Shown here: positions 1-10,310 of the stretch, piece after piece
Numbering within the stretch: the stretch's first letter is position 1
Layout: each line of letters begins with the position of its first letter
Notes under the pieces: model-generated
Seen by the model: the letters and a program-made list of their open reading frames with translations, nothing else
Database searches by the model: none
Told to the model about the DNA's origin: nothing
Program-made: the position numbers and the translations under genes
Assembly: GCA_900312665.1 (NCBI GenBank)
Contig: ONZQ02000005.1
Span: 135,608 to 199,607 of the forward strand
DNA from: Cephalotrichum gorgonifer
Taxonomy: Eukaryota > Ascomycota > Sordariomycetes > Microascales > Microascaceae
Length of the DNA stretch: 64,000 bases
Direction of reading: 5' to 3'

Positions 1-1133
1 TGTCCAGGCCCATGGCTCAAAAACCTCATCAGATTGAGTTTCCAAACACCACCCCCGAGAGACAGCTCAGAAATAATCCGCAGCGCCGATGCTGGGTGCG
101 GCACCAGGAATAGCCTGATGTGCTCGTCATAGCTTCCGGTGACCACAAGCGCCGCGTCGTGGCGCACATGCGGCAGCGGGAGAATGGCCGTGACACCCGC
201 CATGTGCTCGTTCTTAACCAGGCGCTGCGAGGCGAGAACATCGGCTATCATTGCCTGGGACCCTGCAAATTGACCCTCCCAGATGGGAGGTCCTGTGGCC
301 TCTTCCGTATCTCCACTCTTAATCGAAGGCAGAGGCTCGCTGCCCACTTCGGGCACAGGCAAAATCGAGAACGTCGTGTATCGCAAAACGCTGTCGTCGC
401 TACCCGAGAAGATCATGTGCTCTCGCGTCTGGGGGAGAGAGACGATGGAAACACACCAGGTCTCCAACATACTCGTTAACGGAAGCTCCTGAGAACCCCT
501 GATCTCGAACGTAGTGGGATCTAAAGCCATTAGTCGCACATGTCCCGTGCTAGTGGTGATGGCGGCCACATTGGATGTCGAAGGGTGCCATGTGAAGGAG
601 GTGAAGAGCACGTCCTCCCCAATACCCCGGATCCTGCTTGTAGTAATATCTTGAATCGGTCTCGCGGGGTCCGCTTCCGGGTCGACTCGGCCGGTGATGA
701 AAGTGCCGGTGCTTGACACGGCGCCGAAGCGGCTCCAGAGTGGCGGGAAAGGATGAAAGTGCAATTCAAATATGGCTGACGGGGTGGACAGGGTCTGAAC
801 GAGCTCTCTAGTCGAGTGTGAGTACACGCGCGAGAAGGCAGACGCAGTTCGGACTAGCCACACAGCGTAGGGCACTTACAGTTTGCCGTTGATGAGTCGA
901 AATAGGATCAAGCTACCATTCCGACTCTGGGGAGCCTTGGCGGTCGTGTCATCCTGGGTATCTACTCCTGCCCCAGACTCTTCCGACTCCTTCTGGAGGT
1001 TGTATGTCCCGACCAGGAAGTAATTAGGATAAGCCAAACAGAATTCGATGCTGCTGGGTGGGAGATCGAGCGTAAGTGTCTCTAATAGTTCTATGGGCTC
1101 CGCCGTATTCATAATGCCACCTGGCGCACTCAT
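1..1133 (-). CDS. DPH7: Diphthine methyltransferase DPH7, WD40 protein (C-terminus cut by window edge)
   Basis: Exon 1 is 1133-880, the intron 879-808 (GTAAGT..TAG), and exon 2 runs from 807 past base 1, giving about 353 visible residues. The N-terminus has the family signature: SIEFCLAYPNYFLVGTYNL, then RNGSLILFRL. Exon 2 carries WD-like repeats and ends with GVTAILPL, VTGSYDEHIRLF and LGGGVWKL, typical of DPH7/RRT2. In yeast the enzyme demethylates the methylated diphthine intermediate on elongation factor 2, before the final amidation to diphthamide, in the cytosol. The ATG at 1133 is followed at once by the conserved region. It is divergent from the DUF1917 gene, with about 630 bases between the start codons. 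The C-terminal repeats lie outside the window. Family assignment is firm; the exon join rests on phase and on continuity of the conserved sequence. Confidence 0.9.
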
Positions 1134-1761
1134 GATGAAAGAAGGCCCAAGTTGGTGTGACAGCAGCCGTCTGCCCTCAACCTGGCTCCGTCGAAGGGTG
1201 GGTGAAACTCGGGCTGGGCCTTCTTTGGTGATGGAAGTAAGGAGGGATGCGATTATTCTTTTTTAAGTCTACCCCCCCACAAAACGAATGGGATGCTGTG
1301 AGTAGATGCGCTGTGTTGTGTTGTGTTTGCCTCTCTGTTTGTCATAGGAGGACCAAGATATGCAGGGTTGACTTTTTTGGGTCACAGGAGACAAAGGGCG
1401 GACTAAGACCGTGGAGCAGGCACAGAGCGGGGTCCTTCCTCAAGCCCGGACTTAGGTGGTGACGGGCTCCTTCTCGGACCACCCGGCCGATAGAGAAGAC
1501 GAAAACGAAAACGAAGCCAAGACGGCCCTCGATTGAGAAGATTCATGCATATATGTAGCGACCAATAATCGGTGAGACAGAGAAACAAAGCCTTTAAGTA
1601 CAAAGGAGGGAGTCCTCGTACTCACCAGGTACCACACACTGATTGCTGCCTCCGCCTCTCATCCTTCCCCCAGTTATAAGCCGCCAAGATCGCTCCCAAA
1701 TGAATATATTCTTCTTTCTTTTCACTTCTTCGTTTCAATAAACCAGAATATCAGGAGCAAC
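1134..1761. other. Divergent intergenic region, DPH7 / DUF1917
   Basis: This 628-base spacer holds the promoters and 5' leaders of two divergent genes. Pyrimidine-rich stretches and a TATAAG at about 1675 precede the + strand start. I see no gene in it. Confidence 0.6.
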
Positions 1762-2894
1762 ATGGCATCAAACTGTGGAAACTGGTCTGACAAAATGGAC
1801 ATCGACTCCGACTTTTACGGTGAGAGCTACCCACGTCCTCCAAAACATGCACTAGGGCTAAGTAACATCCAACTAGGGGACGAAGAGGTCAAATCCGACC
1901 TCACGCGAAGAGTCGAGCAACTCGACACACAAATGTGGTGGGATGGTCGGAGAGCGGCCGCCCCAGTCCCCCAGTCACGGCAGCAGGAAACCCCGGACAC
2001 CTCTCACCTCCACAACGCCTACGACGGCGTCCCACATGCCTGGCAGCTCTCAGAGACCCTAGATGACTTCTTCTCCAGGCTGCCCCCCCTTACCACGATA
2101 GCTAGCCCCGACACCCCCTGGATCTACATCTGCAACCCCCACGTCGTGCGTAAGCACAAGTCGGACGGCCAGAACCAGCATAGTAAGGGGAACGAGAACG
2201 AGGGGACTGAGGAGGAGGGGAGTAATCTCGCGGTCGCAAACGAGGGCGGCATGGAGAGACTTCATATTCTCTCGAATTTCATCAGGGGGGCGCTTACTAT
2301 GGGGGGAGGCTCGGCCGCTGTAATGAGGGATGTTGAGAATGAGAAGCAGGCGGCGACCGGGGACATTTTGAACCTCGCGTGGGCTTGTAAGGTGCGGTGC
2401 GGCAAGGTATGATGAGTATAATTTAGGGGGACGACTTCTCTTTTATGATATAGACGAGGACTTTGCTGACGGGTAGGGGATTTCGTTTCTAGTGGATGAT
2501 ATTTTGTGATCCAAAGATCGTGAACGATACGTGGGAGATTGTGGCCAGGGCCACAGCAAACAACGAGCTAGGAATCGCAGCAAAAGTTGCGCCATGTCCA
2601 GACGAGAGCCTCCGGTACAGAGAACGGCTGATCTGTGTGTACACGAAGGACTTCGCGGACAGGCGGGACGTCGGAAGGGTCATTCGGAGGCTGCGAGAGC
2701 TCCGGCTCGTCGAGGCAAGAGGCAAGACGCTCTATTACAAACCTGGTATGTCTAAATCCCCTTGTGTATCATGGTGGCCAAGCCGTCCGTTAACGGGAGA
2801 AGACATTTTCACGTATATTGGGCTTGACTCTGGGAACCCTTGGGGATTGAGGTCGTCAATCTATTCGTCGAGAGATGTGTTCCCGTCTACTTGA
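1762..2894 (+). CDS. DUF1917 / UPF0696 family protein
   Basis: Three exons, 1762-2406, 2493-2745 and 2800-2894, give 330 residues. The introns are GTATGA..TAG (86 nt) and GTATGT..GAG (54 nt, in frame and without stop codons). The conserved part runs from the aromatic WIYICNP stretch near residue 115, through WMIFCDPKIVNDTW at the start of exon 2 and YRERLICVYTKDFAD, to the C-terminal DIFTYIGLDSGNPWG. This pattern fits the fungal DUF1917 proteins related to human C11orf68/BLES03, which have an eIF4E-like fold. Function is unknown in fungi; nucleotide or cap-analogue binding is only a structural analogy. A charged low-complexity insert (residues about 135-160) separates the two conserved blocks. 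The start is the first ATG after stops in all frames. It is convergent with NAA30. Family call fairly sure, function not. Confidence 0.8.
2746..2799 (+). other. 54-nt stop-free intron in the DUF1917 gene
   Basis: The intron begins GTATGT and ends GGGAG. It is a multiple of three with no stop, so retention would add 18 residues between the YYKP and DIFTY segments. The conserved sequence joins best when it is removed. Confidence 0.65.
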
Positions 2895-3229
2895 GAGACA
2901 TTCGAGTTCACACAACATTGTTCAGATACCCGTACCTAGCCAACATGAATTTACTGCGATGGAACCCCACTACACAAGAACAAATAAAATCCCATTGTCA
3001 AAGAAGACTCGAGTATTCAAACCAAGTGGGAGATGATATGCATACCTCCAAACGCCCCCCTTCCCATCTCCTATGCTTTATGACTACCATGCATCACTTC
3101 TCGCCATAAATTTCCCAGATAGACCGTGGATACCCGGGGAAACCACACAAAGATCGCATATGCCCATATCCCTAAGCCCCAAGCCTCGCTGGCTAGCCCT
3201 GCTCATAAAACCAACTCCCGAGGCCCGCC
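2895..3229. other. Convergent spacer, DUF1917 / NAA30
   Basis: These 335 bases hold the 3' ends of two facing genes. I see no further gene; short open frames here do not look coding. Confidence 0.55.
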
Positions 3230-3995
3230 TTAGACAAAATCGTCTATCTCCCTCGGAGCCTCATCACCATCGGCGGATGTTAACAGGAGCACTAACCGGT
3301 AGGCGCTATTGCCATTCAGGTAATACCGGTGCAGCTTCTTCGATCTCAGGAACCCGAGACGCTCGTAGAGGCGCATGGCGGGCACGTTCGTCTCCTCCGT
3401 CTCGAGCACGATCTCCTGGGCGTGGCGGATCGTCATGGCGTCGATAGCCCTCTTCACGAGCGCCGTGGCTATACCGTGCCCGCGGAAGCCCGAGGCGACG
3501 GCCAGCATGGCGATGTAGCCGCGCCGCGTCGGAGGCGAGCGGGACGCGTGGACCTCTAGCTTGCAGATGATGACTCCCACAAGAGAGGAGTCGGCAGGGT
3601 CCAGAGCCTAGGTAATCGTTTAGCGGGATGTGGCACATGGCGAGGAAAACCGTGACGGGTCAGTTTTGTGTGCATGTGTTGAGAGGGGGGGGGGGGCGTG
3701 AGACACCCGAGTTTAGAGAGACACGAGCTCGGTCGTGTGCCCACGGTGAGGGAAGGCTGTTACATACCATGAAGCAGAGGTGGGACCACTGGCAGAGGAA
3801 GTAGCGGTAGACATAGATACTATACGGCTCGCTCAGGTCTTTTGAGATGAGGGCCCTTATGGACGGGAGGTACTTCTCCTCCAGGCTGTGTGAGTACTGG
3901 ATGTACTGCAGCTCCGAGGGCAGCGTTTGCGTCTTCGGCATGGTGCCGTCCGGTTCGGCCATGGCGCCGCCGGTGGAAGCGAGTACGCTAGCCAT
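3230..3995 (-). CDS. NAA30: N-alpha-acetyltransferase 30, NatC catalytic subunit
   Basis: Exon 1 is 3995-3768, the intron 3767-3608 (GTATGT..CTAG, with a CTAAAC branch-like site), and exon 2 is 3607-3230, giving 201 residues. The protein is a single GNAT domain. YVYRYFLCQWSHLCFM leads across the splice into ALDPADSSLVGVIICKLE. The acetyl-CoA loop RGHGIA is at about residues 118-123. The C-terminal signature LHRYYLNGNSAYRLVL is diagnostic of Naa30/Mak3. NatC acetylates N-terminal Met followed by bulky hydrophobic residues, co-translationally on the ribosome, with Naa35 and Naa38. The reading frame changes across the splice: without removal of this intron the two halves are in different frames. 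A run of G (C on the coding strand) lies inside the intron. The start could also be Met-12, 33 bases downstream. Assignment is secure. Confidence 0.93.
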
Positions 3996-5398
3996 GTGGC
4001 TACGTCGAACGGAAGCGGTGTCTCTCGAGTTCCGGTGTGGGGAGGGGGGAGGGGCGTGTGAGAAGGTATATCAAAAGGGGCTCGTCATAACATGATCCTA
4101 GTTTGCCTGGTGTGTATCAGACAGACAGCGGGGAACGGAAGCCGGAAGAGATGAGAGAAATAGACACCCGTTCCCTCTGGCGACTATTGCGGTGACGGAG
4201 AAAATATAGGTACGGGCCGCCGAATGTCAGGTTCCGCCTGCGTTGTGAGCGGGGGAAGGGGGGGATGACTCCGGACAAGGGAGGTGGATATCGGGCAGAA
4301 CTCGACGCCGGACGTGGCGTGGCGGTCGGTCTCTTGGCTCTGGATTCTGGGTTCGGATTGGTGTTTTAGCGGGTCCGCATGTGAGATGGGGGAGCTGCGG
4401 AAGATCGTGCGGCGTTCTAGCGGATGAGGGGCGCGGACGACGGACCTCCAGCGATCACATGTCAGCCCAGCACAGCACAGCACAGCACGATACGGTGGTG
4501 GGGTCATACCTCTTTACTTACACGAGTAATTAGACTTTAATTGCCTGTAATAATACTCTTGCTCGTATTACACCGACGATTGAACCCGGAAACCGATATC
4601 GATAAGCGGCAGTCTCAGTGCTTGTCAAACACGACTACTTGTAGGTATGTATCAAGCCTAGATCAGCCGGAAAGAGGTTCTACTAGGCAATGGCTGGCCC
4701 CCTGATAAACTTTCTTCAGTACATATCTTGTTCAGAGTCCCTCCGTCACTCAAATTACATAGTTGTTCACGAGTCCAGGACGGCCCTGACGAATCTTAAC
4801 AAATTATTTTGAAGAATCTGATTCCACTTGAAGCTCTCGACTGAAGCGGAGTTCTTGCCGTAGCGGGAAAGGTCAGCCCTAGCTTGGTAAGTCGGCATTT
4901 GTAGTCTATACACGGCCGGGAGGCATATCCACTGCACATTTATCCCGCCAAGAAACTACCGCAGGGGTATATGGTACCCGTCCCTGTAGGTACATGTATT
5001 AATAGTGGGCATTATTTTGCCCGTGCCTTGTCTCGTCTTGGTTGACGTCAGGACGGACCTGCCGGATGTCCCAAAATCCTACACTTCCCACCTCGTCCTG
5101 GGTTTGCCCGCCGTTCGCTGTTCGTGACATTAACCCCCCAAGAGACCATTGATTGCTTGCGCCACATACGAGTGCAAGCGCGACCTCAACCACTAGCGTC
5201 GACCTCTCCTCCTGGTGTGTCTCAGCTTAACCACACACCCCCGAATTTTTAACCCGGCCGGCTTTTCGCTGGCTCGCACGCGAACGACGCCAAGCGCGAT
5301 CGACCTCAGCCTTTAGCTTCAACCTCAACCTCAACCCGTACATCCATTTTGCATCCACCGATATCCCACTCAACCCGCCCCCCCACGCATATCTGGCC
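3996..5398. other. Divergent intergenic region, NAA30 / LRO1
   Basis: These 1.4 kb hold two promoters. A pentanucleotide microsatellite sits at 4468-4488 and a TACTTGTA word at 4636. Just before LRO1 the leader has a CAACCT repeat (about 5320-5338). Open frames such as 4184-4507 on the minus strand lack recognisable similarity, so I do not call them genes. Confidence 0.55.
4468..4488. repeat. Pentanucleotide microsatellite (CAGCA)n
   Basis: About four units of CAGCA in tandem in the NAA30/LRO1 spacer. Confidence 0.8.
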
Positions 5399-7391
5399 AT
5401 GTCGGCGAATCTCCGCCGCCGGGTCGGCCAGGCCTCCGTGGCCGCCGTACAACCCCCCGAAAGCGAGTTGAAGGAGGGGAAGGCGGAAAGGATTGACAAG
5501 CTGCCGCAGCTCCACAGCTCCGAAGTTGAGGTCCATGCTGAGGTCGTGGTGGAGAAGCCGAGGACGCGCAAGCGCCGCAATACTTTTATATTCCTCCTGG
5601 GAAGTCTGTTCGGTATCGTGGCGGCCGGCTTCTTCGCTTCGACCAACGATCTCATAGAGTTCCCCGAGATTGGCGAACTGAGCATAGACGCCCTGCTCGG
5701 TTCACTGCCGGCGGGTATGGTCAGGGACTACAAGGACCTAATAGTACGTGCACCCTTATCCCGGCCGGGCCCTTCCCCGTGATGCTCTCGATTTCGCCCT
5801 GGGTAGCTGACTGTCGTGCCCGTTGCCGTCTGTTTAGAAAGGAGAGAAGGACATGCTGGCCAGCTCCGCGGCTTTCTCGGCCGGTCTCCAGGCGCAGGCC
5901 GAGGGCCTCTCGGCACATCACCCGATGATCATGATCCCCGGCGTAATATCGACCGGTCTCGAGTCCTGGGGGACGGCGAACTTCTCGCGGGCGTACTTCA
6001 GGAAGCGACTCTGGGGAAGCTGGACCATGATGAGCGCGCTGGTCTTGGACAAGGAGATGTGGAAGAAGCACCTCATGCTCGATCATGTGACGGGGCTCGA
6101 CCCGCCATCCATCAAGCTCAGGGCCGCTCAGGGCTTCGATGCGACTGACTTCTTCATAACCGGGTACTGGATCTGGAACAAGATCTTCGAGAACCTCGCC
6201 TCGATCGGATACGACCCGACGAATGCCTTCACGGCCGCGTACGACTGGCGGCTGTCCTATCCCAACCTCGAGGTTCGCGACTTGTATTTCAGCAGGCTCA
6301 AATCGTACATCGAGATCTCGCTACAGACGTCGGGCACGAAGGCGGTCCTGGTCTCGCATAGCATGGGCAGCCAAGTCCTCTTCTACTTCTTCCACTGGGT
6401 CGCCTCGGAGAGCGGCGGGCGCGGGGGGGACGACTGGGTGGAGAAGCACGTCGATTCCTGGATCAACGTCAGCGGGTGCATGCTTGGCGCCGTGAAGGAC
6501 CTCCCCGCTGTCCTGTCTGGGGAGATGCGCGACACGGCGCAGCTCAACGCCTTCGCCGTCTACGGCCTGGAGAAGTTCCTTAGCAGAGAGGAGAGGGCGG
6601 AGCTGTTCCGCGCCATGCCCGGGATTTCGTCGATGCTGCCTATCGGCGGGGATGCCATCTGGGGCGACATGAATGGGGCGCCGGATGATCTGCCGGGGCA
6701 GAACTTCACGTTCGGATCCTTCCTGAACTTTCGGACCGAGCCCAACACGACGGTGACACATCAAAATCTCACGGTGCCTCAGGGCATGGAGTATCTAATG
6801 TCGCAGACGGAGCCCTGGTACAAGGACATGGTCGAGCGCTCCTACTCCCACGGCATCGCGCACACCAAGGCCGAGGTCGCCAAGAACGAGAAGGACCCGA
6901 GAAAGTGGATCAACCCCCTGGAGACCAGGCTCCCGCTTGCCCCGAGCCTGAAGATTTACTGCTTCTACGGGGTCGGCAAGCCCACTGAGCGGGCGTACTA
7001 CTACCGGACCCCGGAGAGGCCTGACCTGACGCGGCTGAACATCACGATAGACACGGGGCTGACCACGGGGGACATCGACCACGGGGTGATCATGGGCGAG
7101 GGCGACGGGACAGTCAACCTGATTAGCACAGGATACATGTGCAACCGGGGGTGGAAGATGGACCGGTACAACCCTGCGAAATCCAAGGTTACGGTCGTGG
7201 AGATGCCGCACGAGCCGGACAGGTTCAGCCCGAGGGGCGGGCCGAAGACGGCGGACCACGTGGACATCCTGGGCAGGCAGAACCTGAACGAGCTCATCCT
7301 CAGGGTGGCTGCGGGGAAGGGCGACACGATCGAGAATTCCGTCGTTAGCAACATTATGGACTATGCGGCGAAGGTGAAGGTCTATGACTAG
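5399..7391 (+). CDS. LRO1: Phospholipid:diacylglycerol acyltransferase (PDAT)
   Basis: Exons 5399-5743 and 5838-7391 (intron GTACGT..TAG) give 632 residues. The enzyme moves the sn-2 acyl group of a phospholipid to diacylglycerol, making triacylglycerol without acyl-CoA. The family sits in the endoplasmic reticulum and inner nuclear envelope. A short basic cytosolic tail (KPRTRKRR) precedes one membrane segment at about residues 62-82; the rest is the lumenal LCAT-like alpha/beta hydrolase domain. It opens with HHPMIMIPGVISTGLESWG, whose lid region carries W residues typical of LCAT/PDAT. The triad reads Ser290 in SHSMGS, Asp538 in GEGDGTVNL and His589 in ADHVDILG, all in the usual order. Length matches yeast Lro1 (661). 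The Met at the start precedes the conserved basic/TM region. Nothing suggests inactivation. Confidence 0.95.
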
Positions 7392-8519
7392 GACGAGGGG
7401 CCACCGTAATCTGCGCTTTCCGGAGCAGAGTCAGCGGGGAGTCAGCGGAGAGAGGTTGCCAGTAATAGGTACGGCCGGCCGGGGAGGGCTTTTTCTTTTC
7501 CTTTTACTTCTTTTGGAGTTGGTTGGTGGTTTGTTCATGACCAGCGTTTGCAGTATCAGGGTCCGGCTTATGGAGTTTTCGAGTGCATAGAGTTGGCGGT
7601 ACTTTTCTTTTGGGGAAAGGTTTATATAGAGCGGACGGGAGGCGATAGACCCTGGCTACGTCAAGCCTTGTTTGATTAAAAGAAGTTTGACATGTTAATA
7701 AGTAAAGATATGCACGTACGGGGATAGCGCATGAACGTCACAGTCGGCAGGATATCGCGATCTCCGCTCAAGCGATCATGGCAGCCGATGTTTCGTCAGA
7801 GAGCCGAAAGTGTAGAAGTGGTACCCCTGGTGACGTTCATTGAGGGAAGTATCAGCCAATGTAATACGAGATTAGAGAGTAATAATACCTGTTATGAATA
7901 CCTGCACATGTGTAGAAGTGTCGAAGTTACGCCGCCGTTATTATACGGGCTTCTCCTGGAGAGAGCCTTGATGTTTTTGATCATCATCCACGAGTGCCTG
8001 TATTAGTGCCTGATGTATTAGTAGACGGCTTCACTTGGGTCTTATAGAGGACTCTATCCATCATGGAACTCCAGGTCTCTCTTGCTAGGCTCAGAAGCTG
8101 CATTAGCCATACCCTGAATCCGCTGCGAATCAAACAAGAGAAGACCTCGAGTTAAGGCTGAGCTGTAAGCAGCCCGAGAATGATTGATCAGCCACGGGCA
8201 AGGCGAAAAACCAAGGTCCCTCAAACGCTCGATGTAAGACTGCATGTAGTGTTACCCCACAAGACCCGCCCGCTAGGACACCCCAACCTTGATTATTTTC
8301 CCACTCAAATAATACCCCGCCTTGATACAACTATTACCTTGTACACTCACTCACTCAAGAAGTCCCACCGCGGTCTCCACGACACAACAAACCCCAATCG
8401 GCAACGAAACTCATCGCCACTCTGCTTCCCGCCTCTGCGCCTCGTCGAGGACCAGCCTTCAGGGATGAATGCACTGGACGACCGCCCGCCGCCCCCTTCT
8501 GCCCCGCGACCCGGTAACA
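7392..8519. other. Intergenic region, LRO1 / LDB17
   Basis: About 1.1 kb with the LRO1 3' region (T-rich tract around 7495-7510) and the LDB17 promoter. An open frame at 7731-8006 starts with ATG but shows no family pattern, so I leave it out. The ATGs at 8465 and 8469 are discussed under LDB17. Confidence 0.5.
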
Positions 8520-8545
8520 ATGACAGAGGTGGACACCGACGTTAG
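8465..8545 (+). promoter_or_regulatory. Overlapping upstream ORF at the LDB17 start
   Basis: An ATG at 8465 opens a 26-codon frame that ends at 8545, past the preferred LDB17 ATG at 8520. The next ATG, at 8469, is in the LDB17 frame but has T at -3. If the mRNA includes 8465, this arrangement could lower LDB17 translation. Inference from sequence only; the transcription start is unknown. Confidence 0.35.
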
Positions 8546-10310
8546 ACTGCAAAGCGAGGAACAGTTCTGGCAGGGTAAGAAAGAAAGATGGCTGTCCCCT
8601 CTCCCTCCCCATCTTCCCCCTAGAGGTCGTGTGCGTGCGACTACGACGCCATTGTGTCGCACATACATGCACCCGCGCGGGCGCGAATCCCGAGCCTCGA
8701 TGCTGGAATGTCTCGTCGCTGAAATTTGGACCGCTTTTCCTCTCTCTAGATCTCGGCACCATCCTCTCACGACAATGTGACACTCACGAGCAGATTGACG
8801 ATTCCCTACGTGGCTGGCTCTACCTGACCACGGCCTTCCGAGAACAATTCCACGACGAGTCCGAGTCCGACGTGCTGCACTGCGCCCAGCAGCTCCTACA
8901 CCGCCCCATATTCAGCGACAACAAGGACTATGTCCGCACCCAGATCACGTTTAGTTTCCTCCAGGAGGACGAGGTGGCCCCTCTGCACATCATCGCGAGC
9001 TTCCTCCTCGCGGACGGCCGATCCGACGACACGGTCTTCGAGCGCATGATATCCGAGGGGTGCTTTCCGAGGCTGCTGGAGCTGCTGAATAGCCCCAGGC
9101 ACCAGGAGTTCGGCCTGCACGGCGTGCTCCTGGAGCTGATGTACGAGATGTGTCGAATGGAGAGGCTGCGGGCTCCCGACCTACTGCAGGTCGACGACAC
9201 CTTCATCTCCCACCTGCTACAGCTTGTCGAAGAGGGGCTCGGTGACGTGAACCATCCGTATCAGTACCCAGTGATTCGCGTCTTGGTAAGTCCCCGGTTC
9301 AGACTTGGCCCATATCCTCTGTCAGGAACTGACCCTTGTTCTATGAACAGCTCGTATTAAACGAGCAGTACATGCTTGCGTCCGCCGCCGACTCGTCCAC
9401 GTCCCCCATCACCAACCGGGTAATAAAAATGCTGAGCATCCACGGAGATTCATTCCGGACGTTTGGCGAAAACATCATCCTGCTGCTCAACCGCGAGACC
9501 GAGACGTCCCAGCAACTGCTCATCCTCAAGCTCCTTTACCTCTTATTTACGACCAAGGCCACGTACGAGTACTTCTACACGAACGACTTGAAAGTTCTCC
9601 TGGACATCATACTACGGAACCTGATGGACCTCCCCGAGGAGAAGACGGCGCTGCGTCACACGTACCTCCGGGTGCTCTACCCCCTCCTGGCGCACACCCA
9701 GCTCAGCCAGCCACCGCACTACAAGCAACACGAGGTCCACAGGGCCCTGCGCATCCTCCTCGGCGGCGGCGGCCACTTTGCGCCCGCGGATGAGACCACC
9801 CTCCGGCTTGTCGACCGGGTCTCGAACGTAGAGTGGCTGCGCCTGGCCGAGGGAGAGTCGCCCACGGATGCGCCGCAGAGTAGGGGCAGGCCTCAGTATC
9901 TGAGCGTCAGCTTCTCCGCCGCGCGGAACTCCAGCTCCGTTAGCGTCGGCGACGTCGCGGGTGTTATGGAGAAGCCAGGGGTGAAGACGCCGAGCCGCGC
10001 GTTGGGAGCCGCTGCGGCCAGACTCGGCGACGAACGGGAGGTCGCGGCGGAGGAGGCGAGAGGGGAGGGGGAGGGGGATGTCAGCCCTCCTCCGCCCGCA
10101 AAGGCTAAGAAGAAGGCCCTGCCAGAGGTACCGCAGCATCGGCACGGGGTGCCGTACTCGCAGATGTCGACGCTCCATGTTAACGGCGGGATGAAGAAGA
10201 CCCCACCGAAGGCGCCGCCGCCGAGACGGAGAGGGAGGCCGACTGCCGCTGCGACTGCGACGGTGACGGTGACGACCGCCCCCGAGGGATCTGAGGTCCC
10301 AGGACAATAG
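8520..10310 (+). CDS. LDB17: SPIN90/Ldb17 leucine-rich domain protein, Arp2/3 activator
   Basis: Exons 8520-8574, 8750-9285 and 9351-10310 give 516 residues. The joins give FWQDLGTILSRQC and YQYPVIRVLLVLNEQYM. The SPIN90_LRD domain (formerly DUF2013) fills residues about 15-345: an all-helical armadillo-like fold. NHPYQYPVIRVLLVLNEQ and FGENIILLLNRE are characteristic. In fission yeast Dip1 this domain switches on Arp2/3 without a pre-existing filament, nucleating linear seed actin at endocytic patches; budding yeast Ldb17 acts at the same sites. The C-terminal tail (about 350-516) is disordered and basic, with proline-rich SH3-ligand-like stretches (PPPPAKAKKKALP, PPKAPPPRRR), as expected for docking to patch proteins. 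I chose the ATG at 8520 for its A at -3. An in-frame ATG at 8469 would add 17 residues, and an overlapping upstream ORF starts at 8465. Confidence 0.88.

Noticed and set aside
4559..4600. GGTTCAA-like sequence (minus strand) resembling a tRNA T-arm
   Set aside because: The five-base stem does not pair and no acceptor or anticodon arms were found.
7731..8006. 91-codon frame with ATG after LRO1
   Set aside because: Short, no family pattern, lies in 3'/promoter sequence.
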